Assembly (NCBI GenBank): GCA_965243145.1 | Contig: CBDEUB010000002.1 | Location: 2,046,001 to 2,110,000, forward strand | Direction: 5' to 3' | Length of the DNA stretch: 64,000 nucleotides | From: CBDBLK01 sp965243145 | GTDB lineage: Bacteria; Bdellovibrionota; Bacteriovoracia; Bacteriovoracales; Bacteriovoracaceae | In this document: positions 26,102 through 33,803 of the stretch, piece by piece | Numbering within the stretch: the first letter of the stretch is position 1 | How the letters are laid out: the number at the start of each line of letters is the position of its first letter | Position numbers and translations under genes: made by a program | The notes under the pieces: model-generated | Told to the model about the DNA's origin: nothing | The model's input: only the letters and a program-made list of their open reading frames with translations | Database searches by the model: none

Positions 26102-26920
26102 GTCAATTTTGGATCGAAAAAACTCCCTTCCATAGAGGTATCCCTGCCCCATAACACTGAGTTTTTGCAACATTTGGCGTACCGGCACGGGCAATTGGCC
26201 CATGCTCAAGTAGGTGTTTCTTCTCGACAAAAGACTGTAGAGTTCTTCCCTGTGAATGGAGAGATTTTGTTGTTCCAAATGTTGGTCGAGTTCCAAAATT
26301 TTGAGAGGGCAGGGGAATGGGCGCACATCTTTTCCGGAGATCATTTTTCTCTTGAAGACATCGAAAAAAACGGCGTTGGCCTGGGCCTCCCCCGGGCGGA
26401 GAAGGGCCGCACCTTCGTCAATGGAAGTGCCCCAAAACCCCAAAACGCCGTGGGGGACTAAGGCCCAAGAGAGATAGCGGTTGATCACTGAGCGGTAGGC
26501 GAATAGGTCGCTTCCGCTGCCAAAATCGCTAAAGCAGCCCATTTCCCAAAAATTGGTGCGCTCGGAATAAACCATCAGGGCGGTGTCCTTAAAGCGGTAC
26601 ACCTTATACCCCTCGCGGGGAATGACCGACTCCAGTCCAAAACGGTCTGATTCCAGTGTGCGGCCAATTTGATCGCTGACTCTGGCACTGGCCTCAATCA
26701 GGGAGAGAATCCTAAACTTGCTGTTTTCTCTCGGTTTTTGGGCCATAAGTTCGATAATTTCCCTCTCTTCCAGCTGGACGAATCCCATGCTCTCCAGAAA
26801 AGAGGCCAGTTTGGGGGAGAATATTTGACTGGAATAACGCAAATAGACAAAATAACCCAGGCCCCGGCAATACTGGAAATATTGCAAATGTTCCCCCTGA
26901 TTTTTCTTTTGAGTCTTCAT
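26090..26920 (-). CDS. Uncharacterised protein (276 aa)
   Basis: No family recognised and no signal peptide. I use the ATG at 26920, preceded by AGGGTGG. An in-frame TTG nine codons upstream is possible. Visible features are a basic N-terminus, a stretch of short beta-strand-like segments (KVYRFKDTALMVYSERTNFWEMGCFSDFG) and a conserved-looking VPHGVLGFWGTSIDEGAALLRPGEAQANAVFFDV region. It lies alone between lgt (convergent) and the rplU operon (divergent). Confidence 0.7.
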   Translation of the reverse strand: MKTQKKNQGEHLQYFQYCRGLGYFVYLRYSSQIFSPKLASFLESMGFVQLEEREIIELMAQKPRENSKFRILSLIEASARVSDQIGRTLESDRFGLESVIPREGYKVYRFKDTALMVYSERTNFWEMGCFSDFGSGSDLFAYRSVINRYLSWALVPHGVLGFWGTSIDEGAALLRPGEAQANAVFFDVFKRKMISGKDVRPFPCPLKILELDQHLEQQNLSIHREELYSLLSRRNTYLSMGQLPVPVRQMLQKLSVMGQGYLYGREFFRSKIDLAL

Positions 26921-26966
26921 GGCCACCCTATCGGCATTTTGACGCAATTATTAAATCCCCCCATGC

Positions 26967-26995
26967 TTGACATTAAGGCCAAACCTTCGTACAAG
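26967..26995 (+). promoter_or_regulatory. Putative sigma-70 promoter of the rplU operon
   Basis: TTGACA (26967-26972), a 17-bp spacer and TACAAG (26990-26995) lie 36 bp before the rplU start codon. The perfect -35 and ideal spacing make this the best promoter candidate seen by eye in the window. Confidence 0.6.
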
Positions 26996-27030
26996 GATTT
27001 GGCCCCGTGAAAATGCTTTAGGAGGCGGCG

Positions 27031-27360
27031 GTGTACGGAGTTGTTGAAATTTCAGGCCATCAGTACCAGGTCAAAGCGGGAGATGTGATAGATGTCCAAA
27101 AGCTTTCCGACGAGGTTGGTGCCCAGATTGAGTTTGAGCGCGTGTTTCTGATCGGCGGGGACAATCCGCGGGTGGGCCTTCCCGTCGTCAAAGGGGCCAA
27201 AGTGAGGGCCGAGGTACTCCGTCAGGGGCGCAGTCGTAAAATCACTGTATTAAAAAGAAAACCGGGGGCCTACCAAAAGAAAAATGGCCACCGCCAGCCC
27301 TATACTTCGCTCAAGATTTTGGAAATTGTGGACGGCGCGGGCAATACGGCCAAGGCGTGA
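27031..27360 (+). CDS. rplU: 50S ribosomal protein L21
   Basis: Complete L21 (109 aa): N-terminal YGVVEISGHQYQVKAGDVIDVQKL, and the C-terminal rRNA-binding segment ITVLKRKPGAYQKKNGHRQPYTSLKI. It binds 23S rRNA near L20. The start is GTG at 27031 with GGAGG 8 bases upstream. It is the first gene of the rplU-rpmA-obgE-rsfS operon. The normally short rplU-rpmA gap is enlarged here to 257 bp by a repeat element. Confidence 0.97.
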   Translation: MYGVVEISGHQYQVKAGDVIDVQKLSDEVGAQIEFERVFLIGGDNPRVGLPVVKGAKVRAEVLRQGRSRKITVLKRKPGAYQKKNGHRQPYTSLKILEIVDGAGNTAKA

Positions 27361-27411
27361 CGGAGTGGCAATTACTAACGCTTCAATGAAAAACTATGAT
27401 AGTGGCAAGGT

Positions 27412-27603
27412 AAGTGCTCACAATTTGGGCCAGATTGGGGGGAAACAAGACAGAGCGACTGAGGCGTGCTTCCAGCACGGTGCAGGTAGCGATGGCGTAG
27501 TTGACCCGCACGGAGTCGCCAGGAAGGCGACGAGCGACGACTGCCCCGATGGGCAGTGCCGGAGTAGGATGCGGAGGCAAGATGGCCTGAAGTGTGAGCA
27601 GTT
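27412..27603 (+). repeat. Terminal-inverted-repeat structured element, copy 1 (192 bp)
   Basis: Ends AAGTGCTCACA and TGTGAGCAGTT form a terminal inverted repeat that extends imperfectly to about 26 bp. Inside are perfect small hairpins: GTCGCC/GGCGAC, CTGCCC/GGGCAG and GTGCT/AGCAC. A second copy in the opposite orientation lies at 47374-47496. The first ~58 and last ~25 bases are conserved between them while the middle is shortened. It lies in the transcribed gap between rplU and rpmA and stops 15 bp before the rpmA ATG. It has no coding capacity. It is a MITE-like element or a repeated structured RNA. Confidence 0.85.
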
Positions 27604-27617
27604 ACACGGAGGGATTT

Positions 27618-27872
27618 ATGGCACATAAAAAGGCCGGTGGTTCAACCAATAATGGCCGGGATTCCAATCCCAAAATGCGTGGAGTAAAACGCTTTGGTGG
27701 GGAGTTTGTGGTTCCGGGAAACATTATAGTGCGCCAGTCGGGAACCCGCTTTCATCCCGGGGCCAATGTCGGCATGGGAAGGGATTTTACCCTATTTGCT
27801 TTGTGCGAGGGAAAAGTCCAGTTTAGTCGGTTGAATAAGGCCAAAAAGGCCGTTTCGGTGGTTTCCGTCTGA
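27618..27872 (+). CDS. rpmA: 50S ribosomal protein L27
   Basis: Complete L27 (84 aa): MAHKKAGGSTNNGRDSNPKMRGVKRFGGEFV and the IIVRQSGTRFHPGANVGMGRDFTLFAL core. The N-terminal tail reaches the peptidyl-transferase centre. The ATG at 27618 is fixed by GGAGG five bases upstream and by homology. A GTG 24 bp earlier lies in the repeat element and is not the start. No N-terminal cleavable extension of the Firmicutes type is present. Confidence 0.97.
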   Translation: MAHKKAGGSTNNGRDSNPKMRGVKRFGGEFVVPGNIIVRQSGTRFHPGANVGMGRDFTLFALCEGKVQFSRLNKAKKAVSVVSV

Positions 27873-27929
27873 TTTTTTTTACAAGGATCAAGTTGCAGTT
27901 TTTTCTTTTGTTCTAGTGGATAGGCAATC

Positions 27930-28940
27930 GTGCGGTTTATTGATGAAGTCAGGATCACAGTCTCCTCTGGCCAGGGCGGGGACGGGTGCGTGAGTTTTCG
28001 CCGGGAAAAGTTTGTTCCCCGCGGAGGCCCCGACGGAGGAGATGGGGGCCATGGCGGGAGCGTTTATTTTCAGGGCGACCGCGGCCTCAACACCTTGGTG
28101 AAATTTAGAGGACAAAAAAACTACGCTGCCGAATCCGGAGAGGCGGGCATGGGCGGGCAAAAAAGTGGCCGTTCCGGCAAGGATATTGTGCTCAAAGTGC
28201 CAATTGGCACCGTGGTTCGCAACGCGGCCAGTGGTGAGATTGTCGCCGATGTAGTGGATACCGAAAGGCCCGTTTTGGTGGCCAGAGGAGGCAAGGGCGG
28301 TGTGGGAAATATTCACTTTAAATCTTCCATCAACCAGGCCCCCCGCCAGGCGACCAAGGGAGAGGCGGGGGCCACTCTCGAACTCGAATTGGAACTTAAA
28401 CTGCTGGCCGATATAGCACTGATTGGCCTTCCCAACGCCGGAAAATCCACTTGTATTGCCGCCATTTCCGCGGCCCGGCCGAAAGTCGCCGATTATCCCT
28501 TCACCACTCTCGAACCCAATTTGGGAGTGGTCAAGATGGGTGAAGAACAGTCGTGGGTAGTGGCGGACATTCCTGGATTGATTGAAAGAGCTTCCGAGGG
28601 CAAGGGGCTGGGGATGAAATTTTTAAGGCATATTGAAAGAACCAAGGCACTGGTTCATTTGGTGGACATTTCCTGGTGTCTCGACGAATACGAGGCCTTT
28701 GAGCAGTATGTGACCATTCGGGAGGAATTGGCCAAATATGGCCACGGAATTTTGGACAAGCACGAAATTATTTGCCTGACTAAAGTGGACGCCATGTTGG
28801 AGGAGGAATTTAAGAAATTTACCGACTTTTTCGAGAAGCAATTAGGCCAAAAAGTGCTTCCCCTTTCCGCCGTGAGCGGAAAAAATGTTGAAGTACTCAA
28901 AAGGTTAATGTGGGAAGTTTTGGCCAGGGGGGCCTTATAA
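27930..28940 (+). CDS. obgE: Obg-family GTPase (ribosome assembly, CgtA)
   Basis: The N-terminal glycine-rich Obg fold (RGGPDGGDGGHGGSVYF, GGKGGVGNIHFKSS) spans residues 1-158. The G domain follows with G1 GLPNAGKST, G3 DIPGLIE and G4 TKVD. It binds the 50S subunit and couples ribosome maturation to GTP level. It has 336 aa, with no long C-terminal tail. The start is GTG at 27930 (MRFIDEV matches the family). It is followed directly by rsfS, whose GTG is adjacent to the obgE stop. Confidence 0.97.
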   Translation: MRFIDEVRITVSSGQGGDGCVSFRREKFVPRGGPDGGDGGHGGSVYFQGDRGLNTLVKFRGQKNYAAESGEAGMGGQKSGRSGKDIVLKVPIGTVVRNAASGEIVADVVDTERPVLVARGGKGGVGNIHFKSSINQAPRQATKGEAGATLELELELKLLADIALIGLPNAGKSTCIAAISAARPKVADYPFTTLEPNLGVVKMGEEQSWVVADIPGLIERASEGKGLGMKFLRHIERTKALVHLVDISWCLDEYEAFEQYVTIREELAKYGHGILDKHEIICLTKVDAMLEEEFKKFTDFFEKQLGQKVLPLSAVSGKNVEVLKRLMWEVLARGAL

Positions 28941-29393
28941 GTGAACCGTGAATTTATTGATCGGCAAGTTGGCAACATTATTGGAGACGAGCGCTTTTCC
29001 CTCTCCCACAATATGGCCTTGGCAGCGGCCTGGATTTTGGGAAATATTAAGGGAACTGGCCTCAAAATTTTTGACCTGCGCTCCACCAGCGACCTGTGCG
29101 ACTACCATGTCTTAGGTTCTGCCCGTAATGCCGTTCAGGCCAAGGCCATGGCCGATGACATTCTCTTTTATTTCAAACGCTTTGGATTTTTTGTCCAATC
29201 TCAGGAAGGCGTGGCCCACTCGGGCTGGGTTTTGATCGACCTGGGCGATGTGATCGTGCACATTTTTCTGGAAGACGCGCGCTCCGCTTACGCCCTAGAC
29301 GAATTGTGGAAGGGGGCCAAAACGATCAATATTCCCCACAGCTATTATTTTGCCTTTGAGGGGACGCGTTCCAAAAGCGAGACGGCCTCTTAG
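28941..29393 (+). CDS. rsfS: Ribosome silencing factor RsfS/Iojap
   Basis: A 150-aa RsfS with the conserved core LCDYHVLGSARNAVQAKAMADDI and SGWVLIDLGDVIVHIFLEDARSAYALDELW. The N-terminal ~40 residues (RFSLSHNMALAAAWILGN) extend beyond the minimal domain. RsfS binds L14 and blocks subunit joining in starved cells. The GTG start at 28941 abuts the obgE TAA, so translation is coupled. It ends 4 bp into the end of the opposite-strand gene. Confidence 0.93.
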   Translation: MNREFIDRQVGNIIGDERFSLSHNMALAAAWILGNIKGTGLKIFDLRSTSDLCDYHVLGSARNAVQAKAMADDILFYFKRFGFFVQSQEGVAHSGWVLIDLGDVIVHIFLEDARSAYALDELWKGAKTINIPHSYYFAFEGTRSKSETAS

Positions 29394-30001
29394 CGATAGT
29401 GGTAGTCCTTTCTTTGCAAATAAAACTTGGCGTCTTCGATAATATATTGTTGCGCGAAGGACGCCTCCCTGGGAATATCGGCATCTATGGAATAAAGTAG
29501 CATGGCGCTGGTGGCGAGTTTGATGTAGGCATTTCCTATGGAGGGAATCCCTCGCATATAGTCCTCAAAACCAAATCCTCTTCTGCTTCTTCTGTTTCTT
29601 ATTCTTTCTTTTTCTAAGATGGATTTTAGGCCTTTTATATCTGTTATCAAAGTTTCAAAATAGTTTGGGAAACAAAAGGTTGCATCTAAAAATTCAAAGG
29701 CCGATCGCTCGAACTCGCCAAACGCAGCCGCTTCGATTTGCTCATCAGTTTCAACATGTTCAAAGAGGATTCTGGCCTGTTCTAAAAGTATGCCAGTACT
29801 TTTTATTACGGCGACTATTTCTAGGGCATGTTCAGCATAGTCTCGTTCTTCCGCTCTTGCGTCATCAAAAAAACTTTGGTAGCACTGATCGGCCATATTC
29901 TTAAAGTTGTCGTGAACACTTTGAGCCAGGGCCGTATGCGCTGTGAACAAGGATAAAAACAAATACCCCCCCAATTTATAAAAACCTTTTTTGCAATCCA
30001 C
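29390..30001 (-). CDS. Uncharacterised secreted protein (203 aa)
   Basis: Not recognised. The true start is GTG at 30001, with AGGAGG five bases upstream. This places a signal peptide at the N-terminus (DCKKGFYKLGGYLFLSLFTAHTALAQ). A longer reading from 30091 would bury it. The mature part is helical and acidic with two Cys (DQCYQSF, ATFCFPNYF) and a basic RNRRSRRGFGFEDYMRG patch. It is convergent with rsfS and divergent from the ATPase gene at 30255. Confidence 0.75.
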   Translation of the reverse strand: MDCKKGFYKLGGYLFLSLFTAHTALAQSVHDNFKNMADQCYQSFFDDARAEERDYAEHALEIVAVIKSTGILLEQARILFEHVETDEQIEAAAFGEFERSAFEFLDATFCFPNYFETLITDIKGLKSILEKERIRNRRSRRGFGFEDYMRGIPSIGNAYIKLATSAMLLYSIDADIPREASFAQQYIIEDAKFYLQRKDYHYR

Positions 30002-30077
30002 TATAACCTCCTTTTGGTTTGTGAAAGATACGCCCTCGCCATTGAGGCCACAGTTGAGAAACTTCCGTATAATATAA

Positions 30078-30257
30078 GACTTTAAATTCAATAATAAAAG
30101 ACTTCTAATACAATATTGTACAAAAATGAATGAAACTTGGTATTTTCTAATAAATTTAGATACTTATACTTTCAAATTTTTGTACCCTTGCAAATCTGTA
30201 CAAAAAACGACTTTAAAATCGACAATAACAGACTTCTAGTATAAAATTGTACAAATG
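30078..30257 (+). promoter_or_regulatory. AT-rich region with a duplicated ~50-bp motif and four TTGTAC sites
   Basis: Two closely similar stretches (30078-30128 and 30209-30257) both begin GACTTTAAA, contain AGACTTCTA and end ATTGTACAAA-ATG. The second ATG is the start of the ATPase gene at 30255. TTGTAC or its complement occurs at about 30117, 30178, 30196 and 30247. This looks like a duplicated upstream control region. The first ATG opens a 37-codon frame (30126-30239) that I do not call as a gene. Base composition is much more AT-rich than the neighbours. Confidence 0.5.
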
Positions 30258-31460
30258 TGGATAAAAAGAGATATTTCCCAGAAAATTCGGGAAGTTACGG
30301 CCCAAAGGCCTTGTGTTGTTCTCACGGGAGCGCGGCAAACGGGTAAATCTTCCCTACTCCAGCGCCTCTTTGCCGACTATTCCTATGTAAACTTGGATTT
30401 GCCTTCCGTTGCCTTGGAGGCCCAGGAGAATGGGGGGCGCTTTCTGGAAAAGCACCCTCCTCCCGTCATTATTGATGAAATTCAATACGCCCCTGGCCTC
30501 TTCCCCTTTCTCAAAATTGAGATCGACAAGCAGAGGCACCTCAACGGCCGCTACCTGATTACAGGTTCTCAAAAGTTCTCCCTCATGGAGGGGGTGAGTG
30601 AGACTCTCTCGGGAAGAATCTCCCTTTTTCAGTGTCACACACTCTCCCTGGAAGAAATTGCATCTAGCGAGGGCCATCATCAGTCTCGTACAGAAGACAT
30701 TTTGCGCTGGACAGTTCAAGGAGGGTATCCCGAGGTTCACGCCCAACAGCTTTCACCAACCAGGTTTTATGCCGACTATTTGGCCACTTACCTAGAAAGG
30801 GATGTGCGGAATATTCTCAATGTCAAAAACCTCTCCCAATTCAATACCTTCTTGCGCCTTTTGGCCCTCCGGTCGGGACAAGTGCTGAACATGAACACGC
30901 TTGCCCGGGAATTGGGTTTGAGCAGTAAGAGCATCAAAAACTGGATTTCTGTTCTCGAGGCCAGTAACATCATTTATTTGCTCAGGCCTTTTTACAGAAA
31001 CTACGGCAAGCGGTTGTTAAAATCTCCCAAACTTTATTTTCTCGATACGGGTTTGCTGTGTTTTTTAGTGGGTATTAAAGAACCTTCGGTACTCGAAGAT
31101 GGCCCATTGTTAGGCCCCTTCTTTGAAACTCTGGTTCTCGGACAATTTGTCAAAAATTTTGCGGCCAAGGCATGGCCCCTCGAACTCTACTATTTTAGGG
31201 ACAACCACGGACTTGAAATAGACTTTATTGTACCCGAGGGCCACCGGCTTCACCTCTACGAATGTAAGTGGGGATTTCGGCCGGGACAAATGCCCAAAAA
31301 TATTCTCTCTTTCAAAAAATTAGTAGGGGAACAAAATGTCGCTTCTACTAACATTATTACGGCCGGAGGAGATTCGTTTGACCTTGGTGACAATTGCTCC
31401 TTGACGACTCCCTTGTCACTCAACAAACAATTGCTAACCTCAACGCCGCTTTTAGGATAG
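30255..31460 (+). CDS. AAA-family ATPase with DUF4143 domain
   Basis: A 401-aa protein of the AAA_14/DUF4143 type. Walker A GARQTGKSSLL lies near residue 28, Walker B VIIDEIQYAP near 72, and a sensor ITGSQ near 102. The C-terminal half has a winged-helix-like ARELGLSSKSIKNWISVLEASNIIYLL and a terminal EIDFIV...HLYECKW segment reminiscent of a restriction-like nuclease core. Family members are common accessory genes of unclear role, sometimes proposed as defence or toxin-like. It is followed directly by the IS110 element and preceded by the duplicated AT-rich region, so horizontal acquisition is likely. Confidence 0.88.
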   Translation: MWIKRDISQKIREVTAQRPCVVLTGARQTGKSSLLQRLFADYSYVNLDLPSVALEAQENGGRFLEKHPPPVIIDEIQYAPGLFPFLKIEIDKQRHLNGRYLITGSQKFSLMEGVSETLSGRISLFQCHTLSLEEIASSEGHHQSRTEDILRWTVQGGYPEVHAQQLSPTRFYADYLATYLERDVRNILNVKNLSQFNTFLRLLALRSGQVLNMNTLARELGLSSKSIKNWISVLEASNIIYLLRPFYRNYGKRLLKSPKLYFLDTGLLCFLVGIKEPSVLEDGPLLGPFFETLVLGQFVKNFAAKAWPLELYYFRDNHGLEIDFIVPEGHRLHLYECKWGFRPGQMPKNILSFKKLVGEQNVASTNIITAGGDSFDLGDNCSLTTPLSLNKQLLTSTPLLG

Positions 31461-31467
31461 AAACAAT

Positions 31468-31555
31468 GGATGGCCGCCCTTTTTAACCGGGGACTGGTTA
31501 CCCCATGTAAAAGTCTGAATAATGGACTTTTACAAACCCAAAAGGAGGGCCATCC
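31468..31555 (+). promoter_or_regulatory. Nested hairpin covering the transposase ribosome-binding site
   Basis: Outer arms 31468-31483 and 31540-31555 pair with 14 of 16 matches (GGATGGCC...CTTTT). Nested inside, TGTAAAAGTC (31506-31515) and GACTTTTACA (31525-31534) form a perfect 10-bp stem with a 9-nt loop. The outer right arm contains the AGGAGG of the transposase, so the folded transcript would hide it. Confidence 0.65.
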
Positions 31556-31557
31556 AA

Positions 31558-32664
31558 ATGAAAAATGTACTTTATGTGGGATTAGATGTCGACGACAAGT
31601 CTTTTCACGGAGGGGGATTCTGTGAAGCAACAGGAGAAACTTTGGAATTTAAATGCAAGGCAACAAACGCCAAATTACTGGGAAAACTCAAAAAACTCGA
31701 AGGCCAAGGATTTCAGTTGAAAACCTGCCATGAAGCAAGTTACATGGGCAATTCCCTTCACCGCTATTTAATCTCCAAGGGGATCGATAGCACGATCATT
31801 GCGCCTTCGATGATTCCCGAGTTAGCGAGCGGACGGGTGAAAACCGATCGAGTCGATAGCAACAAACTTGCCAAGTATTTTGCAAAAGGACTTTTAACGC
31901 CCGTTTATATTCCTGACAAAGTTGACGAACAGGCCAGAGACATTATCCGCTCCCGTAGATTTTTTGTCGAGCAACGGAAGTCTCTTAAAAACCATATCGT
32001 ATCGACTTTGAAACGATACGGACTCAAATATAATGAAGGCGGGGAAAACAAGTCATATTGGACAATTTCGCATATGGCATGGATTCGTAGAGAAATAAAA
32101 ACTTTAGACGATGCAGGCAAGATAAATCTGGAATTTCTTCTTGAACAATGTGAAAGGATGAATGACTGCGTTGAGGAATACGATAAAAAGATCGAGGAAT
32201 TATCGGAACTGAAAAGGTATAAAAAGAAAAAGGATGCGCTTACTTGTTTTAGAGGTATAAGCACTTTTTCTGCAATGGCGTTGATAACGGAGATTGGAGA
32301 TATTGAAAGATTTTCCCACCCATCGAAACTTGTTTCGTACGCTGGCCTGGATGTCAGTGAATACAGTTCTGGTGGAAAGGAAAAGAAATACGGAATAACA
32401 AAGATGGGCAATCGTTGGATAAGAACGACGATTGTTGAAAGCAGTCAATTCTCGGGGCGGATATGCCATACAAGCAAAAGATTAAAAGAGGCCAGGAAAG
32501 GCCAATCGAAAGCAATAGTTGCAGTTGCAGATAAATGCATGAAGAGACTGCGCAAGAAATCTATGAGACTTCAGAATATGAACAAACATAGCAATAAAGT
32601 GAAAGTTGCCTGCGCAAGAGAGCATCTGTGTTTTGTCTGGGAGGCGCTCAACGCAGCAGCTTGA
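31558..32664 (+). CDS. IS110-family transposase (DEDD recombinase)
   Basis: The N-terminal RuvC-like DEDD domain begins MKNVLYVGLDVDDKSFH and includes CHEASYMGNSLHRYL and VKTDRVDSNKLAKY. The C-terminal Transposase_20 domain includes CFRGISTFSAMALITEIGDIERFSHPSKLVSYAGLDVSEYSSG and GNRWIRTTIVESSQF with the catalytic Ser region. I start at the ATG at 31558, after AGGAGG. An upstream ATG at 31522 lies in the regulatory hairpin. The frame is intact (368 aa). The family works with a structured guide RNA from its own non-coding end. Confidence 0.93.
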   Translation: MKNVLYVGLDVDDKSFHGGGFCEATGETLEFKCKATNAKLLGKLKKLEGQGFQLKTCHEASYMGNSLHRYLISKGIDSTIIAPSMIPELASGRVKTDRVDSNKLAKYFAKGLLTPVYIPDKVDEQARDIIRSRRFFVEQRKSLKNHIVSTLKRYGLKYNEGGENKSYWTISHMAWIRREIKTLDDAGKINLEFLLEQCERMNDCVEEYDKKIEELSELKRYKKKKDALTCFRGISTFSAMALITEIGDIERFSHPSKLVSYAGLDVSEYSSGGKEKKYGITKMGNRWIRTTIVESSQFSGRICHTSKRLKEARKGQSKAIVAVADKCMKRLRKKSMRLQNMNKHSNKVKVACAREHLCFVWEALNAAA

Positions 32665-32870
32665 AATGATATTAACTGATGACAGTTCTGGTCAAAAGGA
32701 GAGAGTAAGGGATTTTTAAGAATTTAAGAACCATGATGTGGTGAAACCCTCGATTAGGGCCTTGGACTAAGTTGTCGAAGATAGATAGAGGATAACGCTG
32801 CTCGAACCAAGCTTAATGCGTTACCCAGCACGCGAATATGAGGTTGGAAGTCAACGGGACTCATAAATTT
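32665..32870 (+). ncRNA. Candidate IS110/IS1111-type guide (bridge) RNA region
   Basis: About 205 bp between the transposase stop and the presumed right end have no reading frame but look structured. The blocks GACAGTTCTGGTCAAAAGG, AACCATGATGTGGTGAAACC and GAACCAAGCTTAATGC resemble, from memory, the conserved 3' non-coding tails of IS1111-type elements. In IS110 relatives the guide RNA is encoded in a non-coding end, and in the IS1111 subgroup in the right one. Assignment rests on position and remembered similarity. Confidence 0.4.
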
Positions 32871-32920
32871 CTTAAAAAACCAAATTTTCTTCTTGCCGGG
32901 CGGTCATCCATATGAGGCCC

Positions 32921-33343
32921 TTAATGAGTGGCACCGTGCTTTTTGAGCAGGTCAATGAGTTGCAGAGCATCTCTTGCTTCGGCCCATTCGAGGGGCGTTT
33001 GCTTGTCCAGGGTGATATGGCGGCGGTGGGCGTCGGCACCTTCCTGCAATAAAAGTTTAACAATTTTTAGGTTTCCGTAGCGAAGGCCTAAGGCCAGAGG
33101 GGCGCGGTCAAAAAATTTGCAAGCGTTTTTGAAACAAAGGCCGTTGGGGTCAGCACCTAACATCAGCAATATTTTAACGCCATCTTCGTCTCCAATGCGA
33201 ATGGCCCAATTGAGTTCTTCCTGGAGATGCGCCTGACTCATATTTTCGTAGAGTGTTAATTCTCCCAGAATATGGCCTTTGGAGTAGGGTGTGAGTGTTG
33301 TCGCAAGTAAGAGGGCAAAGGCCATTTTTTTAAAAAGTTCCAC
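32921..33343 (-). CDS. Exported ankyrin-repeat protein (140 aa)
   Basis: I set the start at GTG 33343, with GGAG five bases upstream. The N-terminus (ELFKKMAFALLLATTLTPYSKG) is then a signal peptide. Three ankyrin-type units are visible: ELNWAIRIGDEDGVKILLMLGADPN, APLALGLRYGNLKIVKLLLQEGADAH and TPLEWAEARDALQLIDLLKKHGA. Such small periplasmic ankyrin proteins often protect against oxidative stress or bind partner enzymes. No partner is evident here. The 5' end overlaps the preceding membrane-protein gene by 14 bp. Confidence 0.8.
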   Translation of the reverse strand: MELFKKMAFALLLATTLTPYSKGHILGELTLYENMSQAHLQEELNWAIRIGDEDGVKILLMLGADPNGLCFKNACKFFDRAPLALGLRYGNLKIVKLLLQEGADAHRRHITLDKQTPLEWAEARDALQLIDLLKKHGATH

Positions 33344-33755
33344 GGTTTCTCCAAGGGTTAAAGTAGTAGTAAATAAAGAGCGAAAATATAAAAAAAGTCG
33401 TGACAAACAAATCACCACGACCTAATATTCGGCCTAGTATATGGCCACTGAAAAAAGGAGTGCTAAAAACGGTAGGCAAATAAAAGAGAGTTGATAGAAT
33501 GCAATGCTTTTTGGCCATTTGGGTAGTTATAAAATAAAGGCCGAAATTGCAAATAAATCCATACGCAAAATAACGAATAAACTGAGAAATCAAATATTTT
33601 TTAGTGTATAGTGTTTGATCAGAAGACATATCATAAAAAACTGTCATATAGGATATGAGAGAAAACAGGGCGACGGCCCTAACAAATATCGTTAATGGGT
33701 TGTGTTTGCCATATTCGATGGTCAGGTTTGTCAATTTCTTTGCTGCTAGTAACAT
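33330..33755 (-). CDS. Small four-helix membrane protein, unknown (141 aa)
   Basis: Four hydrophobic helices are visible (LTIFVRAVALFSLISYMTVFY, FIRYFAYGFICNFGLYFITT, ILSTLFYLPTVFSTPFF, LFVTTFFIFSLFIYYYF) with short basic loops. No family recognised. AAGGAGA lies about 10 bases before the ATG. It overlaps the start of the ankyrin gene by 14 bp on the same strand, so the two are probably co-expressed. Confidence 0.65.
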   Translation of the reverse strand: MLLAAKKLTNLTIEYGKHNPLTIFVRAVALFSLISYMTVFYDMSSDQTLYTKKYLISQFIRYFAYGFICNFGLYFITTQMAKKHCILSTLFYLPTVFSTPFFSGHILGRILGRGDLFVTTFFIFSLFIYYYFNPWRNRGTF

Positions 33756-33803
33756 GGAAAACGAATCTCCTTATAATGGGGAAGATGAGCAATATGCGAT
33801 GGG

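Larger units (their letters stand above)
31461..32870 (+). mobile_element. IS110-family insertion sequence (boundaries approximate)
   Basis: It contains one IS110-type transposase (31558-32664) flanked by non-coding stretches of about 95 bp on the left and 205 bp on the right. IS110 elements lack clear terminal inverted repeats and usually make no target duplication, so the exact ends cannot be set from one copy. The left limit is bounded by the ATPase stop (31460) and the right limit by the ankyrin gene (32921). Confidence 0.6.

Noticed and set aside
30126..30239. 37-codon open frame in the duplicated region before the ATPase
   Set aside because: Very AT-rich, no Shine-Dalgarno, and it reads through the second copy of the duplicated motif.
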